Below, in pieces: positions 52,096-60,926 of a stretch of 64,000 nucleotides of DNA; positions within the stretch are counted from its first letter, which is position 1; each line of letters begins with the position of its first letter. The stretch covers positions 1-64,000 of the forward strand of contig CAYROO010000011.1 in the NCBI GenBank assembly GCA_964425915.1, written 5' to 3'. The notes below the pieces were generated by a model. The model was not told where the DNA came from, made no database searches, and worked only from the letters and a program-made list of their open reading frames with translations. The position numbers and the translations under genes are program-made. Source of the stretch: Polycyclovorans sp964425915. GTDB lineage: Bacteria > Pseudomonadota > Gammaproteobacteria > Nevskiales > Nevskiaceae.

Positions 52096-52675
52096 GCGGC
52101 TCTTCCGGGGGCTGGCCCTGCTGCTGGCGTCACTGTCGCTGGCGGCCTGCGCAAGCCCGGCCAGCACGCGCTTCTACACCCTATTGCCGGCGACCGCGGA
52201 GCTGCAGACCCCGCAGGTGGGCGAGCGGGCCTTTGAACTGATGCCAGTGCGGGTACCCAGCCAGGTGGATGTCCCACAACTGTTGGTGCGCCGCAGCGAT
52301 GGCGAGCTGGGGGTGCTGGAAACCCATCAGTGGGTGTCCCCTCTGCCGGAAGAGTTGCGACTGGCACTGTCGGCCGGCCTCACCGCGGCCCTGGGTCAGC
52401 AGGACCTGTACGGCATCGCGCGCCCCGATGACTTGCCGGTACAGCGTATCCAGATCGAGCTGCGCCGCTTCGAGGTCCGCCCTGGCGCCGCCGCTCAGCT
52501 GCAGGCGCTGTGGGCCGTCCGGCCGGCCGGCGAGGGCGATCCATTGAGTTGTGCCGGCGGCTTTCAGGCGGCGGTCAGTGATACCGGTGTCGCCGGCCTC
52601 GTCGCGGCCTATCAAGCCGCGCTGCAGGATCTGGTCCAGGCCATCGCCGACAGCGCCCATAGCGCCCGTTGCTAG
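52088..52675 (+). CDS. pqiC: PqiC outer-membrane lipoprotein
   Basis: A 195-residue lipoprotein (signal LALLLASLSLAACAS, lipidated Cys near residue 20). TRFYTLLP and VPQLLVRRSDGELGVLETHQW are the marks of the PqiC/ABC-auxiliary lipoprotein family (DUF330). It docks the end of the PqiB needle at the outer membrane. ATG 52088 lies inside the pqiB stop region. Confidence 0.9.
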   Translation: MTERLFRGLALLLASLSLAACASPASTRFYTLLPATAELQTPQVGERAFELMPVRVPSQVDVPQLLVRRSDGELGVLETHQWVSPLPEELRLALSAGLTAALGQQDLYGIARPDDLPVQRIQIELRRFEVRPGAAAQLQALWAVRPAGEGDPLSCAGGFQAAVSDTGVAGLVAAYQAALQDLVQAIADSAHSARC

Positions 52676-52700
52676 GGCGTTCCGACTGCGTTTAACGCAC

Positions 52701-52730
52701 TGACATGGTGCTTGATTCCGCTGCTATGAT
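52701..52730 (+). promoter_or_regulatory. possible sigma-70 promoter of amtB
   Basis: TGACAT and TATGAT are separated by 18 bases, ending 81 bases before the amtB start. I looked for a sigma-54 site (GG-N10-GC) and found none with proper spacing. Confidence 0.4.
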
Positions 52731-52811
52731 CCGGCGCACGCCGGCATGCACGGCCGTGGGGCGATGGGCCACCCGGCGCGCACTGAGCCGGGGCTTACGG
52801 GGAGACCAAAA

Positions 52812-54107
52812 ATGACCTTCAGACAGGCTGGGATGGCGCTGTTGTGCGCCCTGCCGGCAACCACCTTTGCGCAGGATCCGGCCTTCAGTGGGGCCGATAC
52901 GGCCTGGATCCTGACAGCCACCGCGCTGGTGCTTTTCATGACCTTGCCGGGGCTGGCGCTGTTCTATGGCGGCTTGGTCCGGACCAAGAACGTGCTGTCG
53001 GTGTTGATGCAGTGTTTTGTCATCACCGGGGTCGTCAGCATCCTCTGGCTGGTGGCGGGCTACAGCCTGGCCTTCAGTGGCGGCAACGCCTTCATCGGTG
53101 ATCTTGGCAATGTGATGCTCGGTCGTATTGCTGAGGACACCCTCAGCGGCAGCATCCCGGAATCGCTTTTCGCGATGTACCAGATGACCTTTGCGATCAT
53201 CACGCCGGCGCTGGTGATCGGCGGTTTCGCCGAGCGCATCAAGTTCTCGTCGATGGTGCTGTTTTCCGCGCTGTGGCTGATGCTGGTGTACGTGCCGGTG
53301 ACGCACTGGGTGTGGTCAGCTGAGGGCTGGCTCTACAAGATGGGGCTGCTCGACTTTGCCGGCGGCACCGTTGTGCACGTGACGGCTGGCGTTGCGGCGC
53401 TTGTGGCCGCATTGGTGCTGGGGTCACGACAGGGCTTCCAGACCACGCCGATGCTGCCGCACAACATGACCATGACAGTGACCGGCGCCGGCATGCTGTG
53501 GGTGGGCTGGTTCGGCTTCAACGCCGGCTCCGCGCTTGGCGCCAGCGGCAACGCTGCCATGGCCATGCTGGTGACGCACATTTCAGCGGCGGCCGGCGCC
53601 ATGGCCTGGTCGGTTGCCGAGTGGAAGCGCTATGGCAAGCCGTCGGCCCTGGGCACGGTGACCGGTATGGTGGCGGGCCTGGGCACCATTACGCCGGCGT
53701 CTGGATTCGTTGGCCCCGGCGGTGCCCTGGTCATCGGTCTGACCGCGGGGGTGGTCTGTTTTGTCATGACCAACGTCCTCAAGCGGGTGCTCAAGGTCGA
53801 TGACTCGCTGGACGTGTTTCCGGTCCACGGTGTCGGCGGCATTCTGGGCACTCTGGCGGCGGGCATCTTCGCCTCCGATGCACTCGGGGTGTTCAGTGGT
53901 CAGGGCTATGCCGAAAACGTCACCATGGGCTCGCAGATGAGCGTGCAGGCCATCGGCGTGCTCGCCACGGGCGCCTACACCGCCGTGCTGACCTGGGTGA
54001 TCTTCAAGGTGGTGGGCCTGCTCACCGGCGGCCTGCGTGTGACCAGCGAGGAAGAGCAGATCGGCCTCGACCAGGTGAGTCACAACGAGCGCGGTTACGA
54101 TCTGTAA
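52812..54107 (+). CDS. amtB: ammonium transporter AmtB
   Basis: A 431-residue Amt channel with a cleaved signal (ALLCALPATTFAQ) and 11 helices. The conduction His pair lies in VVHVTAGV and FPVHGVGG, and the Phe gate near WFGFNAGSALG. It passes ammonia across the inner membrane. A glnK gene, which usually precedes amtB, is not adjacent. The ATG follows GGGGAGA. Confidence 0.95.
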   Translation: MTFRQAGMALLCALPATTFAQDPAFSGADTAWILTATALVLFMTLPGLALFYGGLVRTKNVLSVLMQCFVITGVVSILWLVAGYSLAFSGGNAFIGDLGNVMLGRIAEDTLSGSIPESLFAMYQMTFAIITPALVIGGFAERIKFSSMVLFSALWLMLVYVPVTHWVWSAEGWLYKMGLLDFAGGTVVHVTAGVAALVAALVLGSRQGFQTTPMLPHNMTMTVTGAGMLWVGWFGFNAGSALGASGNAAMAMLVTHISAAAGAMAWSVAEWKRYGKPSALGTVTGMVAGLGTITPASGFVGPGGALVIGLTAGVVCFVMTNVLKRVLKVDDSLDVFPVHGVGGILGTLAAGIFASDALGVFSGQGYAENVTMGSQMSVQAIGVLATGAYTAVLTWVIFKVVGLLTGGLRVTSEEEQIGLDQVSHNERGYDL

Positions 54108-54136
54108 TCCGATCGGCGGCAAGCCTTGTTGAGTCC

Positions 54137-54168
54137 AGCCGCGTCCACCCCGGTGGACGCGGCTTTTT
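54137..54168 (+). terminator. strong Rho-independent terminator after amtB
   Basis: A 12-bp perfect stem (AGCCGCGTCCAC / GTGGACGCGGCT) with a 4-base loop is followed by a T-run. It closes the pqi-amtB stretch and touches the stop codon of the convergent quinone oxidoreductase gene. Confidence 0.92.
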
Positions 54169-55166
54169 CATGGCCGCGCCGTGAGCACGAGCTTGCCGAT
54201 GTGCTGGTTGCTTTCCATCAGGCGATGCGCTGCGGCCGCTTGCGCCAAAGGGAATTGCGCGTGGATCACCGGACGAATCCGCCCGGCATCGATCAGTGGC
54301 CAGATCTCCCGTCGCAGCGCCGCGGCCAGGGCCGACTTGTAGGCGATGGGGCGGGGCCGCAGGGTGGCGCCGGTCACCGTCAGCCGGCGCATCAGGATGG
54401 GGGCCAGTGGCAACTCGGCACGGACCCCGCCCAGTAAACCGATGATGACCAGCCGACCGTCGTCGGCCAGCGCGGCGAGGTTACGCGCCGTGTAATCGCC
54501 GCCCACCATATCGAGAATGAGGTCGACGCCGCGTCCGGCGGTTCGCGCCTGGATTTCGGTGACGAAGTCCTGTTCACGATGGTTGATGCCCTCGGCACCC
54601 AATGCCACGCATGCCGCCACCTTGTCGGCGGTGCCGGCGGTGGCGAACACCCGGTGTCCGCGCGCCACCGCCATCTGGATGGCGGTGATGCCGATACCGC
54701 TGCTGCCGCCGTGCACCAGCAAGGATTCGCCGGCCGCGAGCGCGCCGCGTTCGAACACGTTGCTCCAGACCGTGAAGCCGGTTTCCGGCAAGCTGGCGGC
54801 CTCGACGTTGGACCAGTTCTGGGGCACCGGGAGACAGTGTCCGATCGGCGCGCAGACATACTCGGCATAGCCGCCGCCGTGGACCAAGGCACAAATGGTG
54901 TCGCCGATGGCGAAGCCACTGCCATCGACATCGCCCGACACGATACGACCGCTGACTTCGAGACCCGGCAGGTCGGAGGCGTCGGGCGGCGCGCGATACA
55001 GACCCTGGCGCTGCAGCAGGTCAGGGCGGTTGACGCCCGCCGCGATGACCTCGATGAGCACCTCACCCGCGCCCGGTTGTGGCAATGGACGGGTGGTGAT
55101 CGTGAGCACCTCCGGTCCGCCGGGTTGGCGGATCTCGACGGCTTGCATCTGGCGTGGAAGTGACAT
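54168..55166 (-). CDS. NADPH:quinone oxidoreductase (zeta-crystallin type)
   Basis: A 332-residue medium-chain dehydrogenase/reductase without structural zinc. The GroES-like first half includes AGVNRPDLLQRQGLY, and the Rossmann half has LVHGGSSGIGITAIQMA (NADPH site). It resembles PIG3/QorA-type enzymes that reduce quinones. ATG 55166; an upstream 81-base in-frame extension lacks domain support. Confidence 0.92.
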   Translation of the reverse strand: MSLPRQMQAVEIRQPGGPEVLTITTRPLPQPGAGEVLIEVIAAGVNRPDLLQRQGLYRAPPDASDLPGLEVSGRIVSGDVDGSGFAIGDTICALVHGGGYAEYVCAPIGHCLPVPQNWSNVEAASLPETGFTVWSNVFERGALAAGESLLVHGGSSGIGITAIQMAVARGHRVFATAGTADKVAACVALGAEGINHREQDFVTEIQARTAGRGVDLILDMVGGDYTARNLAALADDGRLVIIGLLGGVRAELPLAPILMRRLTVTGATLRPRPIAYKSALAAALRREIWPLIDAGRIRPVIHAQFPLAQAAAAHRLMESNQHIGKLVLTARP

Positions 55167-55263
55167 GGCAACAGTATGGCGCAAGTATCTCAGTGGCCAG
55201 GGTCCACAACTTGCAGCCCCGGTGGCGTCAGCGTTCAATCGCAACACCGCAACGGAGACTGAT

Positions 55264-56151
55264 ATGCACCTGCTCGACTATGGCCTGCGCCCCCTCGATT
55301 TCTGCCAAACGGTGGTGGCGCCGGCGGGGATGAGCCGGCGTGGCTTTCTCGCTGCCGCGCTGGCCAGTGGATTTGCGCTGGCCGCCGGCCCGGCACGCGC
55401 CAGCACCATCACCACCGACAGCGCCGGACTGGTTGCCGGTGCGGTGAAGATCCCGGTCGCCGATGGCCATATTCCCGCGTACAGGGCGATGCCGGCACAA
55501 GGCCGCGATTTTCCGCTGCTGTTGGTGGTGCAGGAGATCTTCGGCGTCCATGCCCACATTCAGGATGTCTGCCGCCGCTACGCCAAGCTCGGGTACTGCG
55601 CGGTGGCGCCGGAAATGTTTGTGCGCCAGGGCGATGTCTCCAAGCTGCAGGACATCAACGCGATTCTGTCGCAGGTGGTCTCCAAGGTGCCGGATGCCCA
55701 GGTGATGGCCGACCTTGATGCCACGGTGGCCTGGGCCGCCACGCTGGGCCCGGTCGCCACTGACCGCCTGGGCATCGTCGGCTACTGCTGGGGCGGCCGC
55801 ACGGTGTGGCTGTACGCCCATCACAATCCGCAGGTGAAGGCCGGCGTGGCCTACTACGGCTTGCTCAGTGGCATGAAGGGCGAGATCAAGCCGGCCGACC
55901 CCATCGACATTGCCGCGAATCTGAAGGTGCCGGTGCTCGGCCTTTATGCCGGCGAGGATGCCTACATCCAGAATGAGGCTCTGGTAGCCATGCGCGCCGG
56001 GCTGCGGAAGGGCAACAGCGGGTCCGAGATTGTGGTGTTTCCCGGGGTGCAGCACGGCTTCAATGCCGACTACCGTCCTACCTATGACGCGGTAGCTTCC
56101 GCCTATGCGGCCAAACTGGCGCAGGACTGGTTGGCCACCCATGGGGCCTGA
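55264..56151 (+). CDS. Tat-exported dienelactone hydrolase-family protein
   Basis: A 295-residue alpha/beta hydrolase. The Tat signal is SRRGFLAAALASGFALAAGPARA (arginine pair at ~24-25), preceded by 22 residues. The hydrolase core has VVQEIFGVHAHI, nucleophile Cys in GYCWGGR and His in VQHGFNADY, the Cys-Asp-His triad of dienelactone hydrolases. It probably works in the periplasm on lactones or esters. Confidence 0.9.
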   Translation: MHLLDYGLRPLDFCQTVVAPAGMSRRGFLAAALASGFALAAGPARASTITTDSAGLVAGAVKIPVADGHIPAYRAMPAQGRDFPLLLVVQEIFGVHAHIQDVCRRYAKLGYCAVAPEMFVRQGDVSKLQDINAILSQVVSKVPDAQVMADLDATVAWAATLGPVATDRLGIVGYCWGGRTVWLYAHHNPQVKAGVAYYGLLSGMKGEIKPADPIDIAANLKVPVLGLYAGEDAYIQNEALVAMRAGLRKGNSGSEIVVFPGVQHGFNADYRPTYDAVASAYAAKLAQDWLATHGA

Positions 56152-56162
56152 TGGCGGGCTTC

Positions 56163-56196
56163 TGTGCATATTGTTGCATACTAAAATAGTTGCATA
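56163..56196 (+). promoter_or_regulatory. TTGCATA repeat cluster before the nitronate monooxygenase gene
   Basis: GTGCATA once and GTTGCATA twice (starts 56173 and 56189, 16 bases apart) sit in a sharply AT-rich patch that also offers TTGTTG-N18-TATAAA as a promoter. The PadR regulator encoded two genes downstream is the likely binder. Confidence 0.45.
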
Positions 56197-56235
56197 TAAA
56201 GTGCGGTAAATCCCTCTCACAAGGAAGCCCGCTTC

Positions 56236-57201
56236 ATGAGCCTGCCCGCCATCCTGCGCCAGAACCTGCGCCTGCCCGTCGTCGGTTCACCGCTGTTCAT
56301 CGTGTCCAACCCTGAGTTGGTGATCGCCCAGTGCAAGGCGGGGGTGATCGGCTCGTTTCCGGCACTGAATGCACGCCCGGCCGATCAGCTGGAGGTTTGG
56401 CTGAAGCGGATCAACGAGGAACTGGACCGTCACAACCAGGCAAACCCGGACCGTCCGGCAGCGCCGTTTGCGGTCAATCAGATCGTCCACCGGTCCAATA
56501 CCCGGCTGGAGCATGATCTGGAGATGTGTGTGAAGTACAAGGTGCCGATCGTGATCACCTCACTGGGCGCCCGCACCGACCTCAACGATGCGGTGCATTC
56601 CTATGGCGGCATCACCTTGCACGACATCATCAACAACCGGTTCGCGCGCAAGGCCATCGAGAAAGGCGCCGATGGGCTGATCGCAGTGGCGGCCGGTGCC
56701 GGTGGCCATGCCGGCACACAGTCGCCGATGGCGCTGATCCAGGAGATTCGCGAGTGGTTCGACGGCCCCTTGCTGCTGTCCGGCGCCATCGGTTCCGGCG
56801 CGGCAGTATTGGCCGCGCAGGCCATGGGCGCCGACATGGCTTATATCGGATCGGCCTTCATCGCCACCACCGAGGCCAATGCGGACGCGCGCTACAAACA
56901 GTGCATCGTCGACAGCGGCGCCGAGGACATCATCTATTCCAACTTGTTTACCGGCGTTCACGGCAACTATCTGCGGCCCTCGGTGATTCAGTCCGGATTT
57001 GACCCCGACAACCTGCCGGAGTCCGACCCCAGCAAGATGGACTTCGGCTCGGGGGGCAACACCGACGCCAAAGCCTGGAAAGATATTTGGGGCTGCGGCC
57101 AGGGCATTGGTGCGGTCAAGGCCGTGGTGCCGGCGGCCGAGCTGGTGGCACGCCTCGAACGCGAGTATCAAACCGCCAAGCAGCGCCTGCTGGCACTCTG
57201 A
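56236..57201 (+). CDS. nitronate monooxygenase (NMO, FMN-dependent)
   Basis: A 321-residue TIM-barrel flavoenzyme of the NMO/2-nitropropane dioxygenase family. PLFIVSNPELVIAQCKAGVIGSFPALNARP is the usual start, AAGAGGHAGTQSP the FMN/catalytic loop with the His, and LSGAIGSGAAVLAAQAMGADMAYIGSAFIAT the phosphate-binding end. It oxidises toxic nitronates. A PadR regulator follows by 16 bases. Confidence 0.92.
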   Translation: MSLPAILRQNLRLPVVGSPLFIVSNPELVIAQCKAGVIGSFPALNARPADQLEVWLKRINEELDRHNQANPDRPAAPFAVNQIVHRSNTRLEHDLEMCVKYKVPIVITSLGARTDLNDAVHSYGGITLHDIINNRFARKAIEKGADGLIAVAAGAGGHAGTQSPMALIQEIREWFDGPLLLSGAIGSGAAVLAAQAMGADMAYIGSAFIATTEANADARYKQCIVDSGAEDIIYSNLFTGVHGNYLRPSVIQSGFDPDNLPESDPSKMDFGSGGNTDAKAWKDIWGCGQGIGAVKAVVPAAELVARLEREYQTAKQRLLAL

Positions 57202-57217
57202 GCCATCGGCAAATCTG

Positions 57218-57766
57218 ATGGCGCTGTCCCACGCCATTCTGGTGTCACTGCTGGATCGGCCCGCCTCGGGTTACGACCTGGCCAAGCGCTTTGACCAGAC
57301 CGTGGGGTATTTCTGGAAGGCCAGCCATCAACAGATCTACCAGGAGCTGCACAAGCTGGCCGAAGGGGGGTATGTGGATGCCGAGACGGTGGCACAGAGT
57401 GCGCGTCCCAACCGCATCGTCTACCGCATCACCCCGCTCGGCCAGTCCGCCATCGATGCCTGGGTGAAGGTTCGTACCGGCCCGCCCAACGTCAAGGAGG
57501 AGTTGCTGGTGAAGTTGTTCGCGCTGGGCTCTGTCGATACCGCGACGGTGTTGGCCGAGCTGCAACGCCGGCTCGGGGATCACCGCGAGCGATTGGCCCG
57601 CTACGAAGCGGTGATGGCCGAGCACTATCCAGATCCCACCCAGTTGAGTCCGCGCCGTCGAGGCCGCTATCTCGGCTTGCGCATGGGGATCCTGTTCGAG
57701 CGCAGCAGTATCGTCTGGTGCGAGGAGGCCGTCGGTATGGTGGCCGCCCTTTGCGAACCGTCGTGA
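57218..57766 (+). CDS. PadR-family transcriptional regulator
   Basis: A 182-residue PadR regulator: winged helix SHAILVSLLDRPASGYDLAKRFDQTVGYFWKASHQQIYQELHKL (2-46) and a C-terminal helical dimer domain (Vir-type, LAELQRRLGDHRERLARYEAVM). It likely represses the nitronate monooxygenase operon of which it is the second gene. Convergent with a LysR gene 18 bases away. Confidence 0.92.
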   Translation: MALSHAILVSLLDRPASGYDLAKRFDQTVGYFWKASHQQIYQELHKLAEGGYVDAETVAQSARPNRIVYRITPLGQSAIDAWVKVRTGPPNVKEELLVKLFALGSVDTATVLAELQRRLGDHRERLARYEAVMAEHYPDPTQLSPRRRGRYLGLRMGILFERSSIVWCEEAVGMVAALCEPS

Positions 57767-57783
57767 GCCCGGCTGTCTATTGG

Positions 57784-58698
57784 CTACGCCTGGCTTGCGG
57801 GGCCTACCCACGCGTCGTCGGCAGAAAGTTCCGACAGCACCCGGGTCAGCGCCGGGTTGTCGTCCTGACGTCGCCAGATCAATGCGGTCTCCACCGGCTT
57901 GCCGGCATCGGTCAGCGAGCGGTAGACCACACCCGGGCGTTGCAGCGTCGCGATACTGGCGGGCACCAAGGCCGGGCCTAGACCGGCCGATACCAAGCCG
58001 ACGATGGTTTGCATCTGCACCGCCTGCTGCCCGCATTTCAAGGAAAAGCCTGCCGCGTCGGCCATGCTCAGAATATGGTCGAACAGGCCGGGCGAGCGCT
58101 CGCGCGGGAACATCACAAAGGCTTCTTCCCGCAGGGCCTCCAAGGCGAGCGCCGCGGGTGGCTGGCGCGCCAGCGGATGGTCGATAGCCAGACAGGCCAC
58201 CAGGGTTTCCCGTTGCACGACACGTTGATCGAGGCCGGGCAGGGCCTGCGGGCACAGCGCCAATCCGAGGTCGATACCCGCGGCCTGTAGGGCGCGCTGC
58301 TGGTCGCCGACGGTCTGCTCCTCCAGTACCAGCTCAACGCCCGGCAGGCGTTGACGCAGCTGCCGGACCAGGCCCGGCAGCACACTGTAGAGCGCGGTAC
58401 TGACGAAGCCGATACGCACCGTGCCGGTTTCGCCTCGGGCGGTGCGTACTGCGTTGCGCTCGGCACGCTGCAGCTCCACCAGCATGCGGCGGGCGTCGTG
58501 CAGGAACTGGCTGCCGGCGGCACTGAGCTGTACGCCGCGGCCGACCCGCAGGAACAGCCGTGTGCCGAGGTGTGCCTCCAGCTGTTGGATGGCACGGCTC
58601 AATGGCGGTTGCGAGATGTGGAGCTGAGCAGCGGCGCGGCCGAAATTCTGCGTTTCGGCGACCGCGATGAAGTAGCGCAGATGACGCAGTTCGATCAT
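57784..58698 (-). CDS. LysR-family regulator divergent from a dehydratase gene
   Basis: A 304-residue LysR protein (IELRHLRYFIAVAETQNFGRAAAQLHISQPPLSRAIQQLEAHLG) of the CatR/BenM/CbbR-like style. The effector domain is complete. Its target is probably the truncated dehydratase gene opposite, through the overlapping inverted repeats between them. Confidence 0.9.
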   Translation of the reverse strand: MIELRHLRYFIAVAETQNFGRAAAQLHISQPPLSRAIQQLEAHLGTRLFLRVGRGVQLSAAGSQFLHDARRMLVELQRAERNAVRTARGETGTVRIGFVSTALYSVLPGLVRQLRQRLPGVELVLEEQTVGDQQRALQAAGIDLGLALCPQALPGLDQRVVQRETLVACLAIDHPLARQPPAALALEALREEAFVMFPRERSPGLFDHILSMADAAGFSLKCGQQAVQMQTIVGLVSAGLGPALVPASIATLQRPGVVYRSLTDAGKPVETALIWRRQDDNPALTRVLSELSADDAWVGPASQA

Positions 58699-58704
58699 TC
58701 AATG

Positions 58705-58736
58705 ATACCTAGCAGGTATTGATATTGCCTATCAAT
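58705..58736. promoter_or_regulatory. overlapping LysR operator repeats
   Basis: ATACC-N5-GGTAT (58705-58719) overlaps ATTGATA-N5-TATCAAT (58718-58736), a perfect 7-bp inverted repeat of T-N11-A form. They begin 7 bases upstream of the LysR start codon, so autoregulation is expected. Confidence 0.7.
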
Positions 58737-58804
58737 GATATTGGACGCTATCGATCTTCGCGCCGAGACTGCTGGCCTCGCAAGTCCACGTCTGGAGCCC
58801 CGCC

Positions 58805-59641
58805 ATGACCGTTCGCAATCGTTACAGCGCCCGCATCACCCAGCCACGATCCCAAGGGGCCGCACAGGCCATCCTGCACGGCACCGGTCTGACCGACGCC
58901 CAGATGAATGCACCGCAGGTGGGCATCACCACGGTCTGGTACGAGGGCAGTACCTGCAACCTGCACACCCTGGACCTCGCGGCCGAGGTGAAGGCGGCCG
59001 CGGAGGCCGAGGGCTTGGTGGCCTATCGTGCCAGCGCCATGGGGGTCAATGATGCGATCTCCATGGGCACCGAGGGGATGCGTTATTCGCTGCCCTCGCG
59101 CGACCTCATTGCCGATTCCATTGAAACCCTGATGGCTGCACATTGGTACGACGGCAATGTGTCGATCCCGGCCTGTGACAAGAACCTGCCCGGCTGCTTG
59201 ATGGCGATAGCCCGACTGGATCGACCGTCCATGGTGGTGTTCGCCGGCACCATCGCGCCGGGTTGTCTGGATGGCGAGGACATTGACGTCATCAGCGCGT
59301 TTCAGTCCTACGGCGCATTGCTGGCGGGCCGTATCGACGAGGCCGGGCAGCGCCGGGTGATCCGCAACGCCTGTCCCGGTGCGGGGACCTGCGGGGGCAT
59401 GTACACCGCCAGCACCATGGCCATGGCGATCGAGGCGATGGGCATGTCCTTGCCCTACAGCGCCTGTACGCCGGCAATGAGCGACGCCAAGCGCGCGGAA
59501 TGTCGCGCCGCCGGGCATCACATCGCGCGCTTGTTGGCCGACGATCTGCGGCCGCGCCGGATCATGACGCGGCAGGCGCTCCTCAATGCCCTCACCGGGC
59601 TGATCGACAAGAAGGCGGAATTTGTTGCGGTGGCCGGTTAA
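58805..59641 (+). pseudogene. truncated dihydroxyacid dehydratase-family gene (IlvD/EDD)
   Basis: A 278-codon frame holding only the first half of an IlvD/EDD-family enzyme (normally ~560-600 residues). The iron-sulfur Cys are present in STCNLHTLDLA, IPACDKNLPGC and NACPGAGTCGGMYTAS. Homology runs to LRPRRIMTRQALLNA, the point where the family normally continues into the C-terminal domain, then breaks to TGLIDKKAEFVAVAG and stops. The C-terminal half is absent downstream. This marks a deletion or insertion breakpoint near 59,595. A dehydratase without the second half should be inactive. Confidence 0.85.
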
Positions 59642-59746
59642 AGGCCTCAGATTTCTACGTGCTTTCCGAGAGTTAGCGTTAATTGGGCTGAGTATAGGGA
59701 CAATCTCCTGCGCAACTCATTCTCCCCCGGCGCCATGCACGGCCGA

Positions 59747-59986
59747 TCACTGCAGGCCGAAGACCGTCAGGGAGTAACTGGTGAGTTCGGCCGGACGGTA
59801 GTCGGCGAGCAGCGTGATGGCGCGCCCATCCTTGAGTGCTTGGTTGAGGTAGGTGGGCAATTGCCCGGGTGTCGGGATCGGTCTCTCCAAATCAGGTGCA
59901 AGGTGGCTGTGTTCACAACGGATGATCTTCTGGATTCGGCGGATCAGCTCCGGATTCGCCGTTTGAAGGCCCTTGGCATAACTCAT
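59747..59986 (-). CDS. unrecognised small protein (79 residues), doubtful
   Basis: The frame MSYAKGLQTANPELIRRIQKII continues with a Pro-rich middle and ALKDGRAITLLADYRPAELTSY. It overlaps the upstream gene by 74 bases and has no clear ribosome site, so it could be the displaced end of that gene after a frameshift or a genuine overlapping gene. I recognise no family. Confidence 0.35.
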   Translation of the reverse strand: MSYAKGLQTANPELIRRIQKIIRCEHSHLAPDLERPIPTPGQLPTYLNQALKDGRAITLLADYRPAELTSYSLTVFGLQ

Positions 59987-60188
59987 GGACGGACAGCGGT
60001 TCGGGCTCTACATCGAACGCGCCGGTGATCTCTTCGAGCAGGTACGGGCCGAAGTCCTGCGTGCCCGCCAGTCGAAGGACGTAATACCACCCGGCATGGT
60101 CTTGCAAGACACGCAGCATCTGCTCCGGATGCCCCCGCCGGCGCAGACGGATTTCGCGGGCGAATCGAATGGTCTGATCGGTAGCCAT
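59913..60188 (-). CDS. unrecognised small protein (91 residues)
   Basis: It starts at ATG 60188 with GGGAGG 5 bases upstream, the best ribosome site in this stretch, and shares one base with the stop of the previous gene (TGATG). The first ~65 residues are compact (RFAREIRLRRRGHPEQMLRVLQDHAGWYYVLRLAG), followed by a disordered tail. No family recognised; it has the look of accessory-element genes. Confidence 0.55.
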   Translation of the reverse strand: MATDQTIRFAREIRLRRRGHPEQMLRVLQDHAGWYYVLRLAGTQDFGPYLLEEITGAFDVEPEPLSVHELCQGPSNGESGADPPNPEDHPL

Positions 60189-60544
60189 CAGCGCCTCCCG
60201 GTGCGCTGAATCAGTGCTTGTGTTGCCAGTTCGACTCCGTGCCGGCGCCAAAGAGCTTCCGCGAGTTCCTGGCCGAGCTGGATGTCCATCACGTCGGTGC
60301 CGAAGATGCGGTCCGCCATAACAGGAAATACGAGCCCGGACGATGCCAAGGCGAATATCGCAATCGGTCCGCAGCTCGCGGTCACGGCAACTTCGTTCGT
60401 CGGAACGACGCCGTACTGGTGCCAGCGGATCTCCGGATACTCCCGGTCAGGTTGGTTCTGGACCTGGGGGATCACCTCGCCTCGGGCAATGTGCCGCTCA
60501 AGCGCTGAACCGCTCAGCGGCCCTGCATGCAGTACGTCGATCAA
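60188..60544 (-). CDS. unrecognised small protein (118 residues)
   Basis: The frame starts with TTG 60544 and lacks a good ribosome site, so the true start is uncertain. The product has a hydrophobic middle (CGPIAIFALASSGLVFPVM) and a helical end (LGQELAEALWRRHGVELATQALI). No family recognised. It is coupled to the next gene through TGATG. Confidence 0.5.
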   Translation of the reverse strand: MIDVLHAGPLSGSALERHIARGEVIPQVQNQPDREYPEIRWHQYGVVPTNEVAVTASCGPIAIFALASSGLVFPVMADRIFGTDVMDIQLGQELAEALWRRHGVELATQALIQRTGRR

Positions 60545-60587
60545 TTTCGATGCCCAGCGTCGCGTTTGGGCTGACGTTCGAATTACG

Positions 60588-60926
60588 TCAGCGCACGCGA
60601 CTCTTCCGGTACGTCTCGGCGTGGCTGGCCAGAAACTCGGTCATCGCGTCGCGGTGCTGCAGCACCGTGGCCGGGATCTGTAGGTTTAGTTCACGGGCGA
60701 TCGCGACCGCGTACTTGACCTGCTTTTCCGAAGGGGGGATCACGTTGTTCTCCAGCATCGACGAGATCACCTCGACGATGCTGGACGACAGCTCCAGCCG
60801 CCTGCGCTCCTGCGAAGGAGACTCCAGTGGCGCCCTCATCAGGCGGATCAGCTTTTCTTCGACATGCGCTTCGAACTGCAGCGGAAGCGCGATCTCGTGA
60901 TCGCCGTAGACGAGAACAAAGGACAC
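60588..60926 (-). CDS. unrecognised protein with a helical 'EKQVKYAVAIAREL' end
   Basis: 112 residues from GTG 60926. The first half is strand-rich (FVLVYGDHEIALPLQFEAHVEEKLI), and the second half has PPSEKQVKYAVAIARELNLQIP and MTEFLASHAETYRK. That phrase recurs in small proteins of integrative elements, to the best of my knowledge without a known role. It supports an accessory origin for this part of the window. Confidence 0.55.
   Translation of the reverse strand: MSFVLVYGDHEIALPLQFEAHVEEKLIRLMRAPLESPSQERRRLELSSSIVEVISSMLENNVIPPSEKQVKYAVAIARELNLQIPATVLQHRDAMTEFLASHAETYRKSRVR

Noticed and set aside
52676..52811. A sigma-54 promoter for amtB (GG...GC near TGGTGCTTGATTCCGC)
   Set aside because: The GG and GC are 11 bases apart rather than 10, and the flanks do not fit; a sigma-70-like pair fits better.
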